Shown: piece after piece, positions 52,053 to 60,633 of the stretch
Numbering within the stretch: position 1 is the first letter of the stretch
Layout: every line of letters begins with the position of its first letter
Assembly: GCA_945863875.1 (NCBI GenBank)
Contig: CAMBBS010000001.1
Span: 186,001 to 250,000, forward strand
Length of the DNA stretch: 64,000 nucleotides
DNA from: Desulfopila aestuarii DSM 18488
GTDB lineage: Bacteria > Desulfobacterota > Desulfobulbia > Desulfobulbales > Desulfocapsaceae
Direction: 5' to 3'
The notes under the pieces: model-generated
Seen by the model: only the letters and a program-made list of their open reading frames with translations
Database searches by the model: none
What the model was told of the DNA's origin: nothing
Program-made: the position numbers and the translations under genes

Positions 52053-53258
52053 CTAGACAACCGAGGCAATCTTGAAAATCGGCAGATACATGGCGACGAC
52101 AAGACCGCCGATCATCCCGCCTAGAAATACCATCATGAAAGGTTCGATCATGGCCGTCAGATTTTCGACCGCCTGGTCAACCTCCTCATCATAGAAATCG
52201 GCAATTTTTTCCAGCATGGCGTCGAGTGCCCCAACGGTTTCCCCGACGTTGATCATTTGTACGACCATATTGGGGAACACCCCGCATTCCTCGAGGGGTT
52301 CGGCGATCGGCCGTCCTTCGGCTATGGAATCACCAACCCTGAAGACCGCCTTTTCAATAACCTTATTGCCGGCGGTTTTGGCGACAACCTGCAGCGCCTC
52401 GAGAATAGGCACACCACTTTGGAGCATGGTGCTGAGTGTTCTGGTAAATTTGGCCACGGCTACTTTTCGCAGCAGAATGCCGATAACCGGGGTATTAAGC
52501 AATCCTTTGTCTATCGAGAATCTGCCCTTTTCCGTGCCGTAAATTTTTTTAATTATCATAACCACAAAAAAGAGTGCCATGACGATGTACATAATATTAT
52601 TCTTAAAAAATTCACTGAGATTAACCACAATTTGCGTCGGCACCGGCAGCGTGGAGCCAAAATCTTCAAACATTTTTGAGAAAACCGGAACAACAAAGAC
52701 CAGGATGATGACCAGGATGAGCAAGGAAATTGCCAGACAGATGGTCGGGTAGGTCATGGCGCCTTTGATCTTCTTTTTCAGGGCCATGGATTTTTCCATG
52801 AACGTGGCCAACCGGCCAAGGATGGTGTCGAGGATACCACCGGTTTCACCCGCCTCGATCATGTTGGTGAACAGGTTGTCGAAGACCTTCGGCTTTTTGC
52901 GCATTGAGTCAGCTAGGGTTGACCCGGCCTCGACATCTTGCCTGATTTCCCCCAGGGCCGTTTTAAAGGTCGGGTTGCTTTGCTGTTTCTCCAGAATTTC
53001 GATGCCCTGGACCAGAGGAAGACCGGCATTGATCATCGTTGAGAGCTGTCTGGTGAAAATAACGATGTCTTTCCCTGAAACCTTGGGTTTGAAGATGGAG
53101 ATATTGGCAAAGAGATCCTTGGGCTTTTCCTTTACAACCGGGTTGGAAATTCTTAACCGTTTGACCTGGGCCAGTGCCGCTGCCGGGTCGGGAGCGTCCA
53201 GTTCTCCCTTTCTGTTTTCACCGTAAGAGTTTTTTCCCTTCCATATATACACAGGCAT
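52053..53258 (-). CDS. pilC: Type IV pilus assembly inner-membrane protein PilC (GspF family)
   Basis: Platform protein for type IV pilus assembly. The 401-residue protein has two homologous GspF domains (about 65-190 and 270-395), each starting F-T-R-x-L-S-T-M and including G-E-x-x-G, with three hydrophobic helices; the N terminus M-P-V-Y-I-W-K-G is typical. Other pilus genes are not in the window, although the MglAB genes nearby could regulate pilus polarity. Confidence 0.93.
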   Translation of the reverse strand: MPVYIWKGKNSYGENRKGELDAPDPAAALAQVKRLRISNPVVKEKPKDLFANISIFKPKVSGKDIVIFTRQLSTMINAGLPLVQGIEILEKQQSNPTFKTALGEIRQDVEAGSTLADSMRKKPKVFDNLFTNMIEAGETGGILDTILGRLATFMEKSMALKKKIKGAMTYPTICLAISLLILVIILVFVVPVFSKMFEDFGSTLPVPTQIVVNLSEFFKNNIMYIVMALFFVVMIIKKIYGTEKGRFSIDKGLLNTPVIGILLRKVAVAKFTRTLSTMLQSGVPILEALQVVAKTAGNKVIEKAVFRVGDSIAEGRPIAEPLEECGVFPNMVVQMINVGETVGALDAMLEKIADFYDEEVDQAVENLTAMIEPFMMVFLGGMIGGLVVAMYLPIFKIASVV

Positions 53259-53606
53259 TGTCGTCTCCGATTTAGCGGATATCTTCGTTGAAAAACATCA
53301 GTTCTTTGTGGAAATACACATACCAAATAATTTCGATTGTATATCAGGATTTTCCAGAATACAAGCCCGGACACGTTTTCGTGATATTCATTTTGCAGCA
53401 AAGAAAGATAGAGGGACGATGCGATGGTGGCGATTCAATTATGACCGGCCGGGCAACAAAAAAAGCTTGTCTACATTAATCTGCCTTGGTATACTAAAAA
53501 ATTGCTAAATATTTGTCTATGTCAGTCGTCGGCTTGCCGCGACTGTTGTTTCTGGCGCGAGTGGTTGGTGCGCCGGTAAGTGATTGACCGATTGGAGAAT
53601 AAATAC
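53259..53606. other. Divergent intergenic region pilC / PxxKW gene
   Basis: 348 bp without a gene. It contains the pilC leader on the left and a good sigma-70 promoter for the PxxKW gene at 53467-53495. Confidence 0.6.
53467..53495 (+). promoter_or_regulatory. Sigma-70 promoter of the PxxKW gene
   Basis: TTGTCT (53467-53472), 17-base spacer, TATACT (53490-53495). It is about 110 bp before the start codon. Confidence 0.6.
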
Positions 53607-53852
53607 ATGAAGAATCAGGCCACAGTAAATTACAGTGATGGTCGTTTCCAGCCTGTTATAGATAAGTGCGAAGGGTGTGGACGTATCGTTGAACAGGAAG
53701 AGGTGCACTACTGCAAAAGCTATCTCTATCCGGCAGCGAAATGGAAGTTGGGTTTTTGTAATTTCGCTACCCACGCAAAGCCGGAAATTAATGTAATCAA
53801 GGTCCGCATCAACCCGTTGAAGGCGGCCAAACGAGCTTCCAAAAGAAAATAG
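53607..53852 (+). CDS. PxxKW-family cysteine-rich small protein
   Basis: An 81-residue protein with a CxxC pair (K-C-E-G-C-G) and two more cysteines (Y-C-K-S-Y and G-F-C-N-F), and the P-A-A-K-W motif. This set defines a small family known from deltaproteobacteria, of unknown function; the four cysteines suggest metal binding. The C terminus is very basic (K-R-A-S-K-R-K), so nucleic acid or ribosome contact is possible. ATG 53607 follows GGAGA, 8 bases apart. It has its own promoter and terminator. Confidence 0.75.
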   Translation: MKNQATVNYSDGRFQPVIDKCEGCGRIVEQEEVHYCKSYLYPAAKWKLGFCNFATHAKPEINVIKVRINPLKAAKRASKRK

Positions 53853-53870
53853 TTCTCTGGTTTGCAGGGT

Positions 53871-53906
53871 AAAAGGGATCTCTACGCAGGCAGATCCCTT
53901 TTTTTT
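53871..53906 (+). terminator. Intrinsic terminator after the PxxKW gene
   Basis: AAAAGGGATCT (53871-53881) pairs with AGATCCCTTTT (53892-53902), followed by more T residues. It lies between convergent genes and may also serve the yggS strand. Confidence 0.9.
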
Positions 53907-53930
53907 GTACCTAGCGTATCGTTTCGCTGG

Positions 53931-54614
53931 TCAACGCTGGCCGAAAATTGCTGTACCGACTCGGACGATAGTTGCCCCCTCTTCAATGGCGATGTGAAAA
54001 TCGCTTGACATGCCCATCGACAGTTCCGGTTTTTCAATCGCTGGAAAGAGTCCCTTGTGCATAAGTTTTTCTGCCAGCAGCCGTAGATTTCGAAAAAACG
54101 GCCGCGACAGTTCCGGATTTTCCACCAGCGGTGGCATAGTCATCAGGCCGCACACCCGTATATTCGATAAAGTATTCAACTGCATGAGCAGCTCTTCTGT
54201 TTCACTGCTTTTCACGCCGGCCTTCTGGGTATCGTCGCCGATATTTACCTGAATAAGCACGTCCATGGTCTTGTCGAGGGCCTGGAGATGGCTGTTCAAG
54301 GCCTTGCCGAGTTTCAGGCTATCGACGGTTTCGATCATGTCGCAGGTTGCTGCGGCTATCTTGGCTTTATTGCTTTGTAGATGGCCGATAAAATGAAAGA
54401 TGACCGCAGGCGGGGTCTGGTCTCTTTTGGCCTGTACTTCCTGAATGTAATTCTCGCCAAAAATTATCTGACCGGCGGCATATGCCTCGCTTATTGCAGC
54501 GGCAGGGAAACGTTTGGAGACCGCTACCAGTCGAATATCATCCGGAGACCTGCCGGCCTTGATGGCCATGTCGGCTATTTTTTCCTTAATTCTCTGAATA
54601 TTTTCTGCAATCAT
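53931..54614 (-). CDS. yggS: YggS/PROSC family pyridoxal-phosphate homeostasis protein
   Basis: A 227-residue PLP-binding protein with alanine-racemase-like barrel. The cofactor lysine is in V-A-V-S-K-R-F-P near 34; G-E-N-Y-I-Q-E, H-F-I-G-H-L-Q-S-N-K and S-M-G-M-S-S-D-F are all typical. It lies 8 bp after tatD on the same strand. Confidence 0.94.
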   Translation of the reverse strand: MIAENIQRIKEKIADMAIKAGRSPDDIRLVAVSKRFPAAAISEAYAAGQIIFGENYIQEVQAKRDQTPPAVIFHFIGHLQSNKAKIAAATCDMIETVDSLKLGKALNSHLQALDKTMDVLIQVNIGDDTQKAGVKSSETEELLMQLNTLSNIRVCGLMTMPPLVENPELSRPFFRNLRLLAEKLMHKGLFPAIEKPELSMGMSSDFHIAIEEGATIVRVGTAIFGQR

Positions 54615-54622
54615 GGCAAGAA

Positions 54623-55459
54623 TCAGCTCCTGTTGAATTTGAAAAGGTTTTCAGCATTGGCCGTGGTCTGGCTGGCGAGTAGCTCGATATCTATTCCTCG
54701 AAGTTCGGCAATTTTTTTTGCGGTATACAATAAATAAGCGGGCTCATTGCGTTTGCCTCGGTATGGATGGGGGGCGAGGAAGGGTCCATCCGTTTCCAGG
54801 ACCATCGACTCAAGGGGGATTTCACGGACCACTTCATGCAAAACAGCGGCGTTCTTGAAGGTCACGACACCTGGAATCGAGATCAACATCCCAAGGTCTA
54901 AAACTTTGTGTGCAAAAGCGGTATCCCCGGAGAAACAATGCATAATTCCCCCGTAATCGAGAGGCCTTGCCTCCCTGAGGATGTTGATGGTATCGTCGTT
55001 GGCCTCTCTGTTGTGGACAATTACCGGGAGTTTAAGCGCGTGGGCCACATCCAGCTGTCTTTTGAAATGGGTTCGCTGATGGGCTGGGTCGGAATATTGC
55101 TTTACGTAATCCAGACCGATCTCGCCAAAACCAACAATGTACTTTGCATGATCGAGGTAGAGCTGTTCCAGTTCGGTATAGTCGCGGGCGTGGAGATTGT
55201 CGACGTCATGCGGATGAATGCCGATGGTGGCTGATACCTGCGGATACCGGCGGGCAATAACGACAGCTTCCCTGGAGCTGGGCAGATCAATGCCAATGGT
55301 AATGATTCTATGGATATGGCTGGCCAATGCCACATGCAGCACCTTTTCCAGATCGTCACCATAGGCGGTCATGTCCAGATGACAGTGTGTATCAATGAAT
55401 TGACAAGACGCAGCGAGCTGTGGCAGGTCGTTGTCTCGAGGTTGCAGATTAGGGTTCAA
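54623..55459 (-). CDS. tatD: TatD-family metal-dependent hydrolase (DNase)
   Basis: A 278-residue amidohydrolase-fold protein with metal ligands D-T-H-C-H-L-D near 24, G-E-I-G-L-D-Y, V-H-N-R-E-A, H-C-F-S-G and E-T-D-G-P-F-L-A-P. The start is TTG at 55459: GGAGG is spaced 8 bases from it and no ATG gives the complete N terminus with TTHCH region. TatD proteins are 3'-5' DNases involved in DNA repair and quality control. Confidence 0.92.
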   Translation of the reverse strand: MNPNLQPRDNDLPQLAASCQFIDTHCHLDMTAYGDDLEKVLHVALASHIHRIITIGIDLPSSREAVVIARRYPQVSATIGIHPHDVDNLHARDYTELEQLYLDHAKYIVGFGEIGLDYVKQYSDPAHQRTHFKRQLDVAHALKLPVIVHNREANDDTINILREARPLDYGGIMHCFSGDTAFAHKVLDLGMLISIPGVVTFKNAAVLHEVVREIPLESMVLETDGPFLAPHPYRGKRNEPAYLLYTAKKIAELRGIDIELLASQTTANAENLFKFNRS

Positions 55460-55805
55460 AAGAAATTCCTCCGCCTTTATTGAGCAAAATCACAGGAAGC
55501 TGTGGTTTACGATTTTCCATCAACGTGCAGTGGTAGCAGTTGAAAATACCATAGTAACAACATTTACCGGTGATTTTCCGGTGCAATGAAATTAGACCAG
55601 AAAAATAAAATATATCTTCATATCGCTAAAAATCTATCATATAGTGGTAAGAGAAATATCATGACACATTGACTTTTGTGTTTCGATAGCATGTACTATA
55701 AAAATACGATTACAGATACCTTGCAAAGATTAAAATATTTATTTTTTCATTGTCCTTCGAAAAAAGCTGATACCAGCGACCAACATTTACGATGAGGTTT
55801 GTGGC
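55460..55805. other. Divergent intergenic region tatD / mglB
   Basis: 346 bp, AT-rich toward mglB, without a gene. A weak promoter-like pair for mglB is present (TTGACT at 55669 and TACTAT at 55694, spacer 19). An ACCGG/CCGGT hairpin lies near 55570. None is strong. Confidence 0.5.
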
Positions 55806-56204
55806 ATGAATTACGGGATCGTCAGTCAAGAGCAACTCGAGCAGATAGATGTGATTTTGTCAGATAAACTGATAAAACTCGGTGTTGATTGTGTCATTAT
55901 CATAGACATGGCTGGAAATATTATTACGGCAAAAGACAACGGCGAAAGCAAGTATGACGTCTATTCCTTTGCTGCATTGGCGGCTGGTAATTTTGCCACG
56001 GTTGATGCCATGGCCAAACTCGTTGGGGAGCAGGAGTTCTCACTGCTGTTTCATAAGGGGCAGGATTCCAACATACACTTCAGCAAAATCGACGACGAGC
56101 TTCTGCTGATTTCTATGTTCGGCAAAGACATCTCCCTGGGCTTTCTTCGCTTGAACGTCGTGGATGTCATTGAAAAAATAAGGAATATATGGGACAGGAA
56201 ATAG
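55806..56204 (+). CDS. mglB: Roadblock/LC7 protein, MglB-like GTPase-activating partner
   Basis: A 132-residue roadblock/LC7-fold protein: a helix, then C-V-I-I-I-D-M-A-G-N-I-I-T, A-A-L-A-A-G-N-F-A-T-V-D-A-M-A-K and L-L-I-S-M-F-G. In Myxococcus MglB homodimers activate GTP hydrolysis by MglA and mark the lagging cell pole. The gene is 87 bp upstream of the GTPase on the same strand. Its C terminus is short, without the extension of Myxococcus MglB. Confidence 0.88.
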   Translation: MNYGIVSQEQLEQIDVILSDKLIKLGVDCVIIIDMAGNIITAKDNGESKYDVYSFAALAAGNFATVDAMAKLVGEQEFSLLFHKGQDSNIHFSKIDDELLLISMFGKDISLGFLRLNVVDVIEKIRNIWDRK

Positions 56205-56291
56205 ATCCAGGCCGCTTGTTGCCCGGATGCCTCGGGCTGGGTACGCATTGGCCTGATTTTTCTGAATGGAAAAACGAGAGGGAGTGAAACG

Positions 56292-56897
56292 TTGAGTTTT
56301 ATCAACTTAAAGGACAAAGTTGTTCAGGTGAAGGTAGTGTACTACGGACCCGGGCGGTGCGGGAAAACAACCAATCTTGAATATATTAACCGCACGTACC
56401 GTAAACAGATCGCCTCCGAGATGGTGAGCCTGAAGACACACGGGGACAGGACGTTATTTTTTGATTTTCTGCCGTTTGATATGGGAAAAATTAAAGGCTA
56501 TGATATAAAAATTCAGCTCTACACCGTGCCGGGACAGGTCAAATATAATGCAACTCGAAAACTGGTGCTGAGAGGCGTGGACGGCATCGTCTTTGTCGCC
56601 GATGCGATGGAGAAGCAGCGCGAAAAAAATATTCGCTCTTTAAATCAGCTGCATGAAAATCTTCAATCGTACAAGGAGAGTATTTTCAGGATACCTCTCG
56701 TCATGCAGTACAACAAAGTCGACCTAAAAGAACACGGAATCCCCATTCTTCCGACCTCCGTGCTGGAAAAAGATCTCAACAGCCGACTGAAGGTACCTTA
56801 CTTTGAGGCAAGTGCGATTACCGGATATAATGTTGCCGCGACCCTGAAGAAAATTATCTCTTCCTCGGTGATTTCCATACAGAAAAAATTACTCTAG
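56292..56897 (+). CDS. mglA: MglA-like small Ras-family GTPase
   Basis: Polarity-switch GTPase of 201 residues. P-loop G-P-G-R-C-G-K-T-T near 18, switch II with P-G-Q-V-K-Y-N-A-T-R, and the base-specific Q-Y-N-K-V-D are visible. The MglA hallmark T-V-P-G-Q and the F-F-D-F-L-P segment before it are present. The start is TTG 56292 with GGGAG upstream; no ATG in frame gives the strand before the P-loop. In other bacteria MglA-GTP localises to the leading pole and directs type IV pili or gliding motors. It is followed 8 bp later by the long repeat protein. Confidence 0.92.
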   Translation: MSFINLKDKVVQVKVVYYGPGRCGKTTNLEYINRTYRKQIASEMVSLKTHGDRTLFFDFLPFDMGKIKGYDIKIQLYTVPGQVKYNATRKLVLRGVDGIVFVADAMEKQREKNIRSLNQLHENLQSYKESIFRIPLVMQYNKVDLKEHGIPILPTSVLEKDLNSRLKVPYFEASAITGYNVAATLKKIISSSVISIQKKLL

Positions 56898-56905
56898 AGA
56901 GAGCT

Positions 56906-59665
56906 GTGGTGAAACAGTATACCGAAAACCAATATGACGACGATTTAACTGTTGGAACAGATGACTACGATGATTCATATTACACAGGTTCGGTTGATCT
57001 TTTCGAATTTTCAAACGACGAAGAGTCGCCGATCAGTCGGTTAAAAAGCCTCATCCTGTCGATAGATTGGGAGATAACGGATGACATCCTCATGCAATTT
57101 AATGAGGAACTGTTAGATCTTCGGGATATCTGGGCCAATGAGAAAATAAATCTGGTTTATGTCCAGGCGCTGGAAAAAATAAGCAAATATATTTATCAAA
57201 AGAAGGCCGATTCTCATCCCAGTGCCATCAAGCTGCTCCTCACGCTCTATCATAATCTTGAGAAAATCGTTTCCTCGTTTGATCTCACCGAAGAGCAGAA
57301 AAAGGAAATCCTGCTGGAAGACGTCAAAAGATTTGAAAGTCTTAAACGTCATATTAGTCAACACACCGAGAGTGTGGATAAAACGCGGCTCGCAGAACGG
57401 TTTCCAGGGATAAAGATCGAGGGAAATGATCAAAAAAAAGATCTCCTGAATCTCAAGGCCATCGTCCTCGGCATTGATTGGGAGATCACTGATGAAGATC
57501 TCAATCAGCTGCGGCAGGAAGTTGTCCGCCTTGAGGAGAAGTTTGTCGACAGCAGACCGAAACTTATACTTTTACAGGGCATCGGCACCCTTGGGGCTTA
57601 CATAAAACTGAAAAAGGGCGATGCCCATGCCGACGCCTTCACAATATTACATCTCTTTTACGAGAGTCTCGAAAAAATAGCTGCCACCGCCATGAACCTG
57701 GCAGAGGAAAAGGCTATTCTTTTTCCGGCGGTGGAAAAATTTAACTCCTTTAAAAAGCTGTTAGGCTCAACCATTGCCCCCGAGGCGATCAGCCGGGCTG
57801 ACGAAGAAACAGAAGAGGATGAAAGCCCATCCGATGGAGTGATAGCACCGGCTTTTGCCGATCTCCCCGAAGAAATCATTGGTTTCCAGGCGGAAGAAGA
57901 GGCAAAAACTCTCGGTTTGACGACTTCCGATACTATCGATGATCATGTTGAAAGTTTTTTCATGGGGCAGGACTGGCCAGGCCCTGATGCCCCCGTGGCT
58001 CGTGACCGTGCCGCTGCGGCTCGGAGAATAAATACCGAAGCTGCTCTCCAGGGCGTCGATGTCGAGACAGATGATGAGGATGATTTCGATGGCGGCGGGC
58101 CGCTGGCAGGCGGGACGATTGCTGCTGCGTTAAGCTCGGCGATTGATGACAGGCCATCATTTTCTCGCCAGGAGGAAGTGGCGCGGGACGAAGGGCTGCA
58201 GGAGGGGGGGCTGTGCACTCTTGAGGAAAGTGCAGAGCTGTTGCCTGCAGAAGAGCAAGGACGGGAAAGCGCTCTGGATTTCGATTTTGTCGATGAGGGG
58301 CAAGAGAGCGTAGGGCCCGATTTCCGTACATTGGATAGAGATATTCTTCTGCAGGGGGTGGATGTTGAAACCGAAGCGGATGATGATTCCGATGAAGAAG
58401 CCCTGCCGTTGATGGGCGGAGAACTGGCTCCGGCCCTTGCTGAAAATGATGAGGTGAGTATCTATGATGCCGCAACATTAGAGATTTCTCCCGAAAACAA
58501 CATTGTTGACGATGAATTTGCCGGGACGTTGGGTGGCTTCTTCGACGAAGAAATCGAATCACACCTCATGGCCGCACCCAAGATGGAAGATATCATTTCC
58601 GAGGCCGAGGTCGAGCCGGAAGACCGGGAAGAGGCGTTGGCCTTTGTCGCGGAAGTGCAACGGGAACAAAGCCCGAGTGGGTCGGTCGATGCCAGCGGTC
58701 TTGACAGGGTTACGCAGGAGAGTTCGGCCGACGATATTCCTTTTAAAGAATCGCCGCCCGCCCGTTTAGCGGAAGGGGATTCAGACGAAGATTTCACCGG
58801 CAGCATCGACGAGCAGCTCAATTCCTTTTTCGATCTTGGTGCAGATGGTGAAGAAACGCTGGCGGTTACTTCACTTGAGGATGCAGCCGGGGAGGGTGTC
58901 GCCGCTCTATCAGCAAACGATGTTGAGGAAGAAGAGGTCATTTTTGAACTGGTCGAAGAAATCGACCAGTCGGTTGCTCCTGAACAGGACCGTGGCACAA
59001 GGGAACAAAGGCCCTCCGGCGACTTGTTCGAGGCTGAGGCTTCCCGTTTACCCTCGGCATGGTACGCCGAAGTGGAAGGGGAGGAGGCCGAGAAGTTTCT
59101 GCAGACATCCCCGCTGCATCCGGTGCCGGACGTCGCCGATGATGTGTATGGACCATTGCGCACCTGCGTCGATTCGCTTGGTATTGAACTCGATGCTAAA
59201 GTTATTCAGGGCCTTTGGCGGGAGATCGAATCTCTGCAGCAGAACCTTATCGACAAGCCGCTGGAAAAAACCTTCTTGCAGCTGCTGGCAACCATTACAC
59301 GGCATATTGATCGGAATCGTTATGATTCTGAAAGCGATGCATATGTTCTGCTGCGATCTGTTTGTGCCGGATTGACCGCCTTGCAGGAGGACGATGTCCA
59401 GCATAACCAGGAAATGCTGCTCGCGGAAACAGAAAAAGTCTTGAAATGGCAGGAGGAACTCCTGCTCGAGCAGATCGGAAAAAATGAAGCGGACTTGACG
59501 CTTGGTGGCCCGATCCTCACCGGTCAGCAGGATGAGTATACCGATTTTGATGAACTGGCGGAGGGTACAAAAACACACAGTGATGATCTCAAACAGGAAA
59601 TTTCATCGCTACGCCGGAATCTGCAGCATGAAATTGCCGAGCTGCAGAAGGAATTGAAAAGGTGA
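56906..59665 (+). CDS. 919-residue acidic repeat protein linked to MglBA
   Basis: I do not recognise the family. Three copies of a helical domain of about 105 residues are visible: residues about 43-145 and 180-285, both with I-D-W-E-I-T-D, and a more divergent one at about 747-855. Between copies two and three is a long acidic, probably disordered linker (about 290-740) with two copies of L-Q-G-V-D-V-E-T followed by acidic residues and a P-L-x-G-G element (about 382 and 482), and a short motif repeated three times, D-[DE]-x2-x-x-S-x-[FL] (343-352, 546-554, 633-642). The C terminus is a coiled coil (about 890-919). No signal peptide or membrane helix. Start GTG 56906 (or GTG 56909), 8 bp after mglA. 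Likely a scaffold or effector of the MglAB switch; that is inference from the gene order. Confidence 0.75.
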   Translation: MVKQYTENQYDDDLTVGTDDYDDSYYTGSVDLFEFSNDEESPISRLKSLILSIDWEITDDILMQFNEELLDLRDIWANEKINLVYVQALEKISKYIYQKKADSHPSAIKLLLTLYHNLEKIVSSFDLTEEQKKEILLEDVKRFESLKRHISQHTESVDKTRLAERFPGIKIEGNDQKKDLLNLKAIVLGIDWEITDEDLNQLRQEVVRLEEKFVDSRPKLILLQGIGTLGAYIKLKKGDAHADAFTILHLFYESLEKIAATAMNLAEEKAILFPAVEKFNSFKKLLGSTIAPEAISRADEETEEDESPSDGVIAPAFADLPEEIIGFQAEEEAKTLGLTTSDTIDDHVESFFMGQDWPGPDAPVARDRAAAARRINTEAALQGVDVETDDEDDFDGGGPLAGGTIAAALSSAIDDRPSFSRQEEVARDEGLQEGGLCTLEESAELLPAEEQGRESALDFDFVDEGQESVGPDFRTLDRDILLQGVDVETEADDDSDEEALPLMGGELAPALAENDEVSIYDAATLEISPENNIVDDEFAGTLGGFFDEEIESHLMAAPKMEDIISEAEVEPEDREEALAFVAEVQREQSPSGSVDASGLDRVTQESSADDIPFKESPPARLAEGDSDEDFTGSIDEQLNSFFDLGADGEETLAVTSLEDAAGEGVAALSANDVEEEEVIFELVEEIDQSVAPEQDRGTREQRPSGDLFEAEASRLPSAWYAEVEGEEAEKFLQTSPLHPVPDVADDVYGPLRTCVDSLGIELDAKVIQGLWREIESLQQNLIDKPLEKTFLQLLATITRHIDRNRYDSESDAYVLLRSVCAGLTALQEDDVQHNQEMLLAETEKVLKWQEELLLEQIGKNEADLTLGGPILTGQQDEYTDFDELAEGTKTHSDDLKQEISSLRRNLQHEIAELQKELKR

Positions 59666-59709
59666 TTATCCATGATTCTCCGGTAAGAACAAATACCATC
59701 GAGTAGTGC

Positions 59710-59742
59710 AAAGGGTTATCTCTTTTTGGGGTAGCCCTTTTT
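59710..59742. terminator. Hairpin between convergent genes (repeat protein / cytochrome b)
   Basis: AAAGGGTTA (59710-59718) pairs with TAGCCCTTT (59732-59740), followed by T residues. It lies between the stops of the 919-residue protein (+) and cytochrome b (-). Confidence 0.6.
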
Positions 59743-59754
59743 CCTGTGAGGCGC

Positions 59755-60633
59755 TTATCGATGCCAGGCGATATAGGACAACACAGCGTAGCCGCAAAGG
59801 GACAGGCCCATCGCTATGACGATAATGCGAAAATGCCGATTGGCCGGGTGAGCTGAAAACAAAACAATAAGAAAGAGCAGCGGTGTGATGACTCCAGCGA
59901 TGAGCGTAGGAAAATAGCGCAGCAGCTCCTGAAGACCGAGAAAAAACCACGGCCCTGATATATAGCTGGTGCCGAGGCGGTCCGGTTCAAATGGGGCGGA
60001 AATGAAAACGGAAAAGACCAGTATTGCCGCGACAAGAGGCAGATAGTCACGAATGTTGATGCGGTAGGTGCGTAAATGATTCCAGGCAAAGATCAGCAGG
60101 AGAAGATCGAGGGCGATGACATGGTGGATATACACTTTTCTCAAGCCGTTGTCAGACAAGGAAAGAAAAAGGTCATTGAGGGAAGATCCAAAAACAGGTA
60201 TGGCCAGCATAATATTTTCAGCGATTAACCCTGCTGAAGAGCCGGTATTGTCTCCTCTCAGGACATAGCCGGTAAAGAGCAGCAAGAGGATGAGGGGAAG
60301 GCTGCCGATCAGCCGGGCCCATTCCAGCTTGCTGTAGGTTGACGTTTTTTCGTAAATAGCCAGCAAATGAAAACAACAAAAGAAAAAGAAAAACTGGCTG
60401 GAAAAGAAATGTAATGCCCGAAAAAACCGGCCGTAGGGTGCGAGCAGGTCAATCGCCGTTGTTGAGTAGAACGGATTGAGATAATCATACTGCAAACCGA
60501 CGATGATGCCCGAAAGAAGAGAAATGTAGAAAGCTATCAGTGTCCAGGCACCCCATTTGCGTTCTTTGAAGGCAACAAGATATTGGACCAAGACGGTGAG
60601 GGGTCGACCAAGAGCCTTAGGTAGTGACAACAT
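59755..60633 (-). CDS. Cytochrome b (b6-like) of a Rieske complex
   Basis: A 292-residue membrane protein with about seven to eight helices. Both heme-b histidine pairs are visible: H-x13-H in helix B (L-H-F-F ... C-F-H) and H-x14-H in helix D (H-V-I-A-L-D ... W-N-H). The quinol-site motif usually written P-E-W-Y reads G-P-W-F here, without the Glu. The C-terminal part is short and comparable to a reduced subunit IV. ATG 60633 gives M-L-S-L-P-K-A-L-G-R and overlaps the Rieske gene by 17 bases; the frame is open further but in the wrong context. With the Rieske protein it should form a menaquinol-oxidising complex; a cytochrome c partner is not in the window. Confidence 0.87.
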   Translation of the reverse strand: MLSLPKALGRPLTVLVQYLVAFKERKWGAWTLIAFYISLLSGIIVGLQYDYLNPFYSTTAIDLLAPYGRFFRALHFFSSQFFFFFCCFHLLAIYEKTSTYSKLEWARLIGSLPLILLLLFTGYVLRGDNTGSSAGLIAENIMLAIPVFGSSLNDLFLSLSDNGLRKVYIHHVIALDLLLLIFAWNHLRTYRINIRDYLPLVAAILVFSVFISAPFEPDRLGTSYISGPWFFLGLQELLRYFPTLIAGVITPLLFLIVLFSAHPANRHFRIIVIAMGLSLCGYAVLSYIAWHR

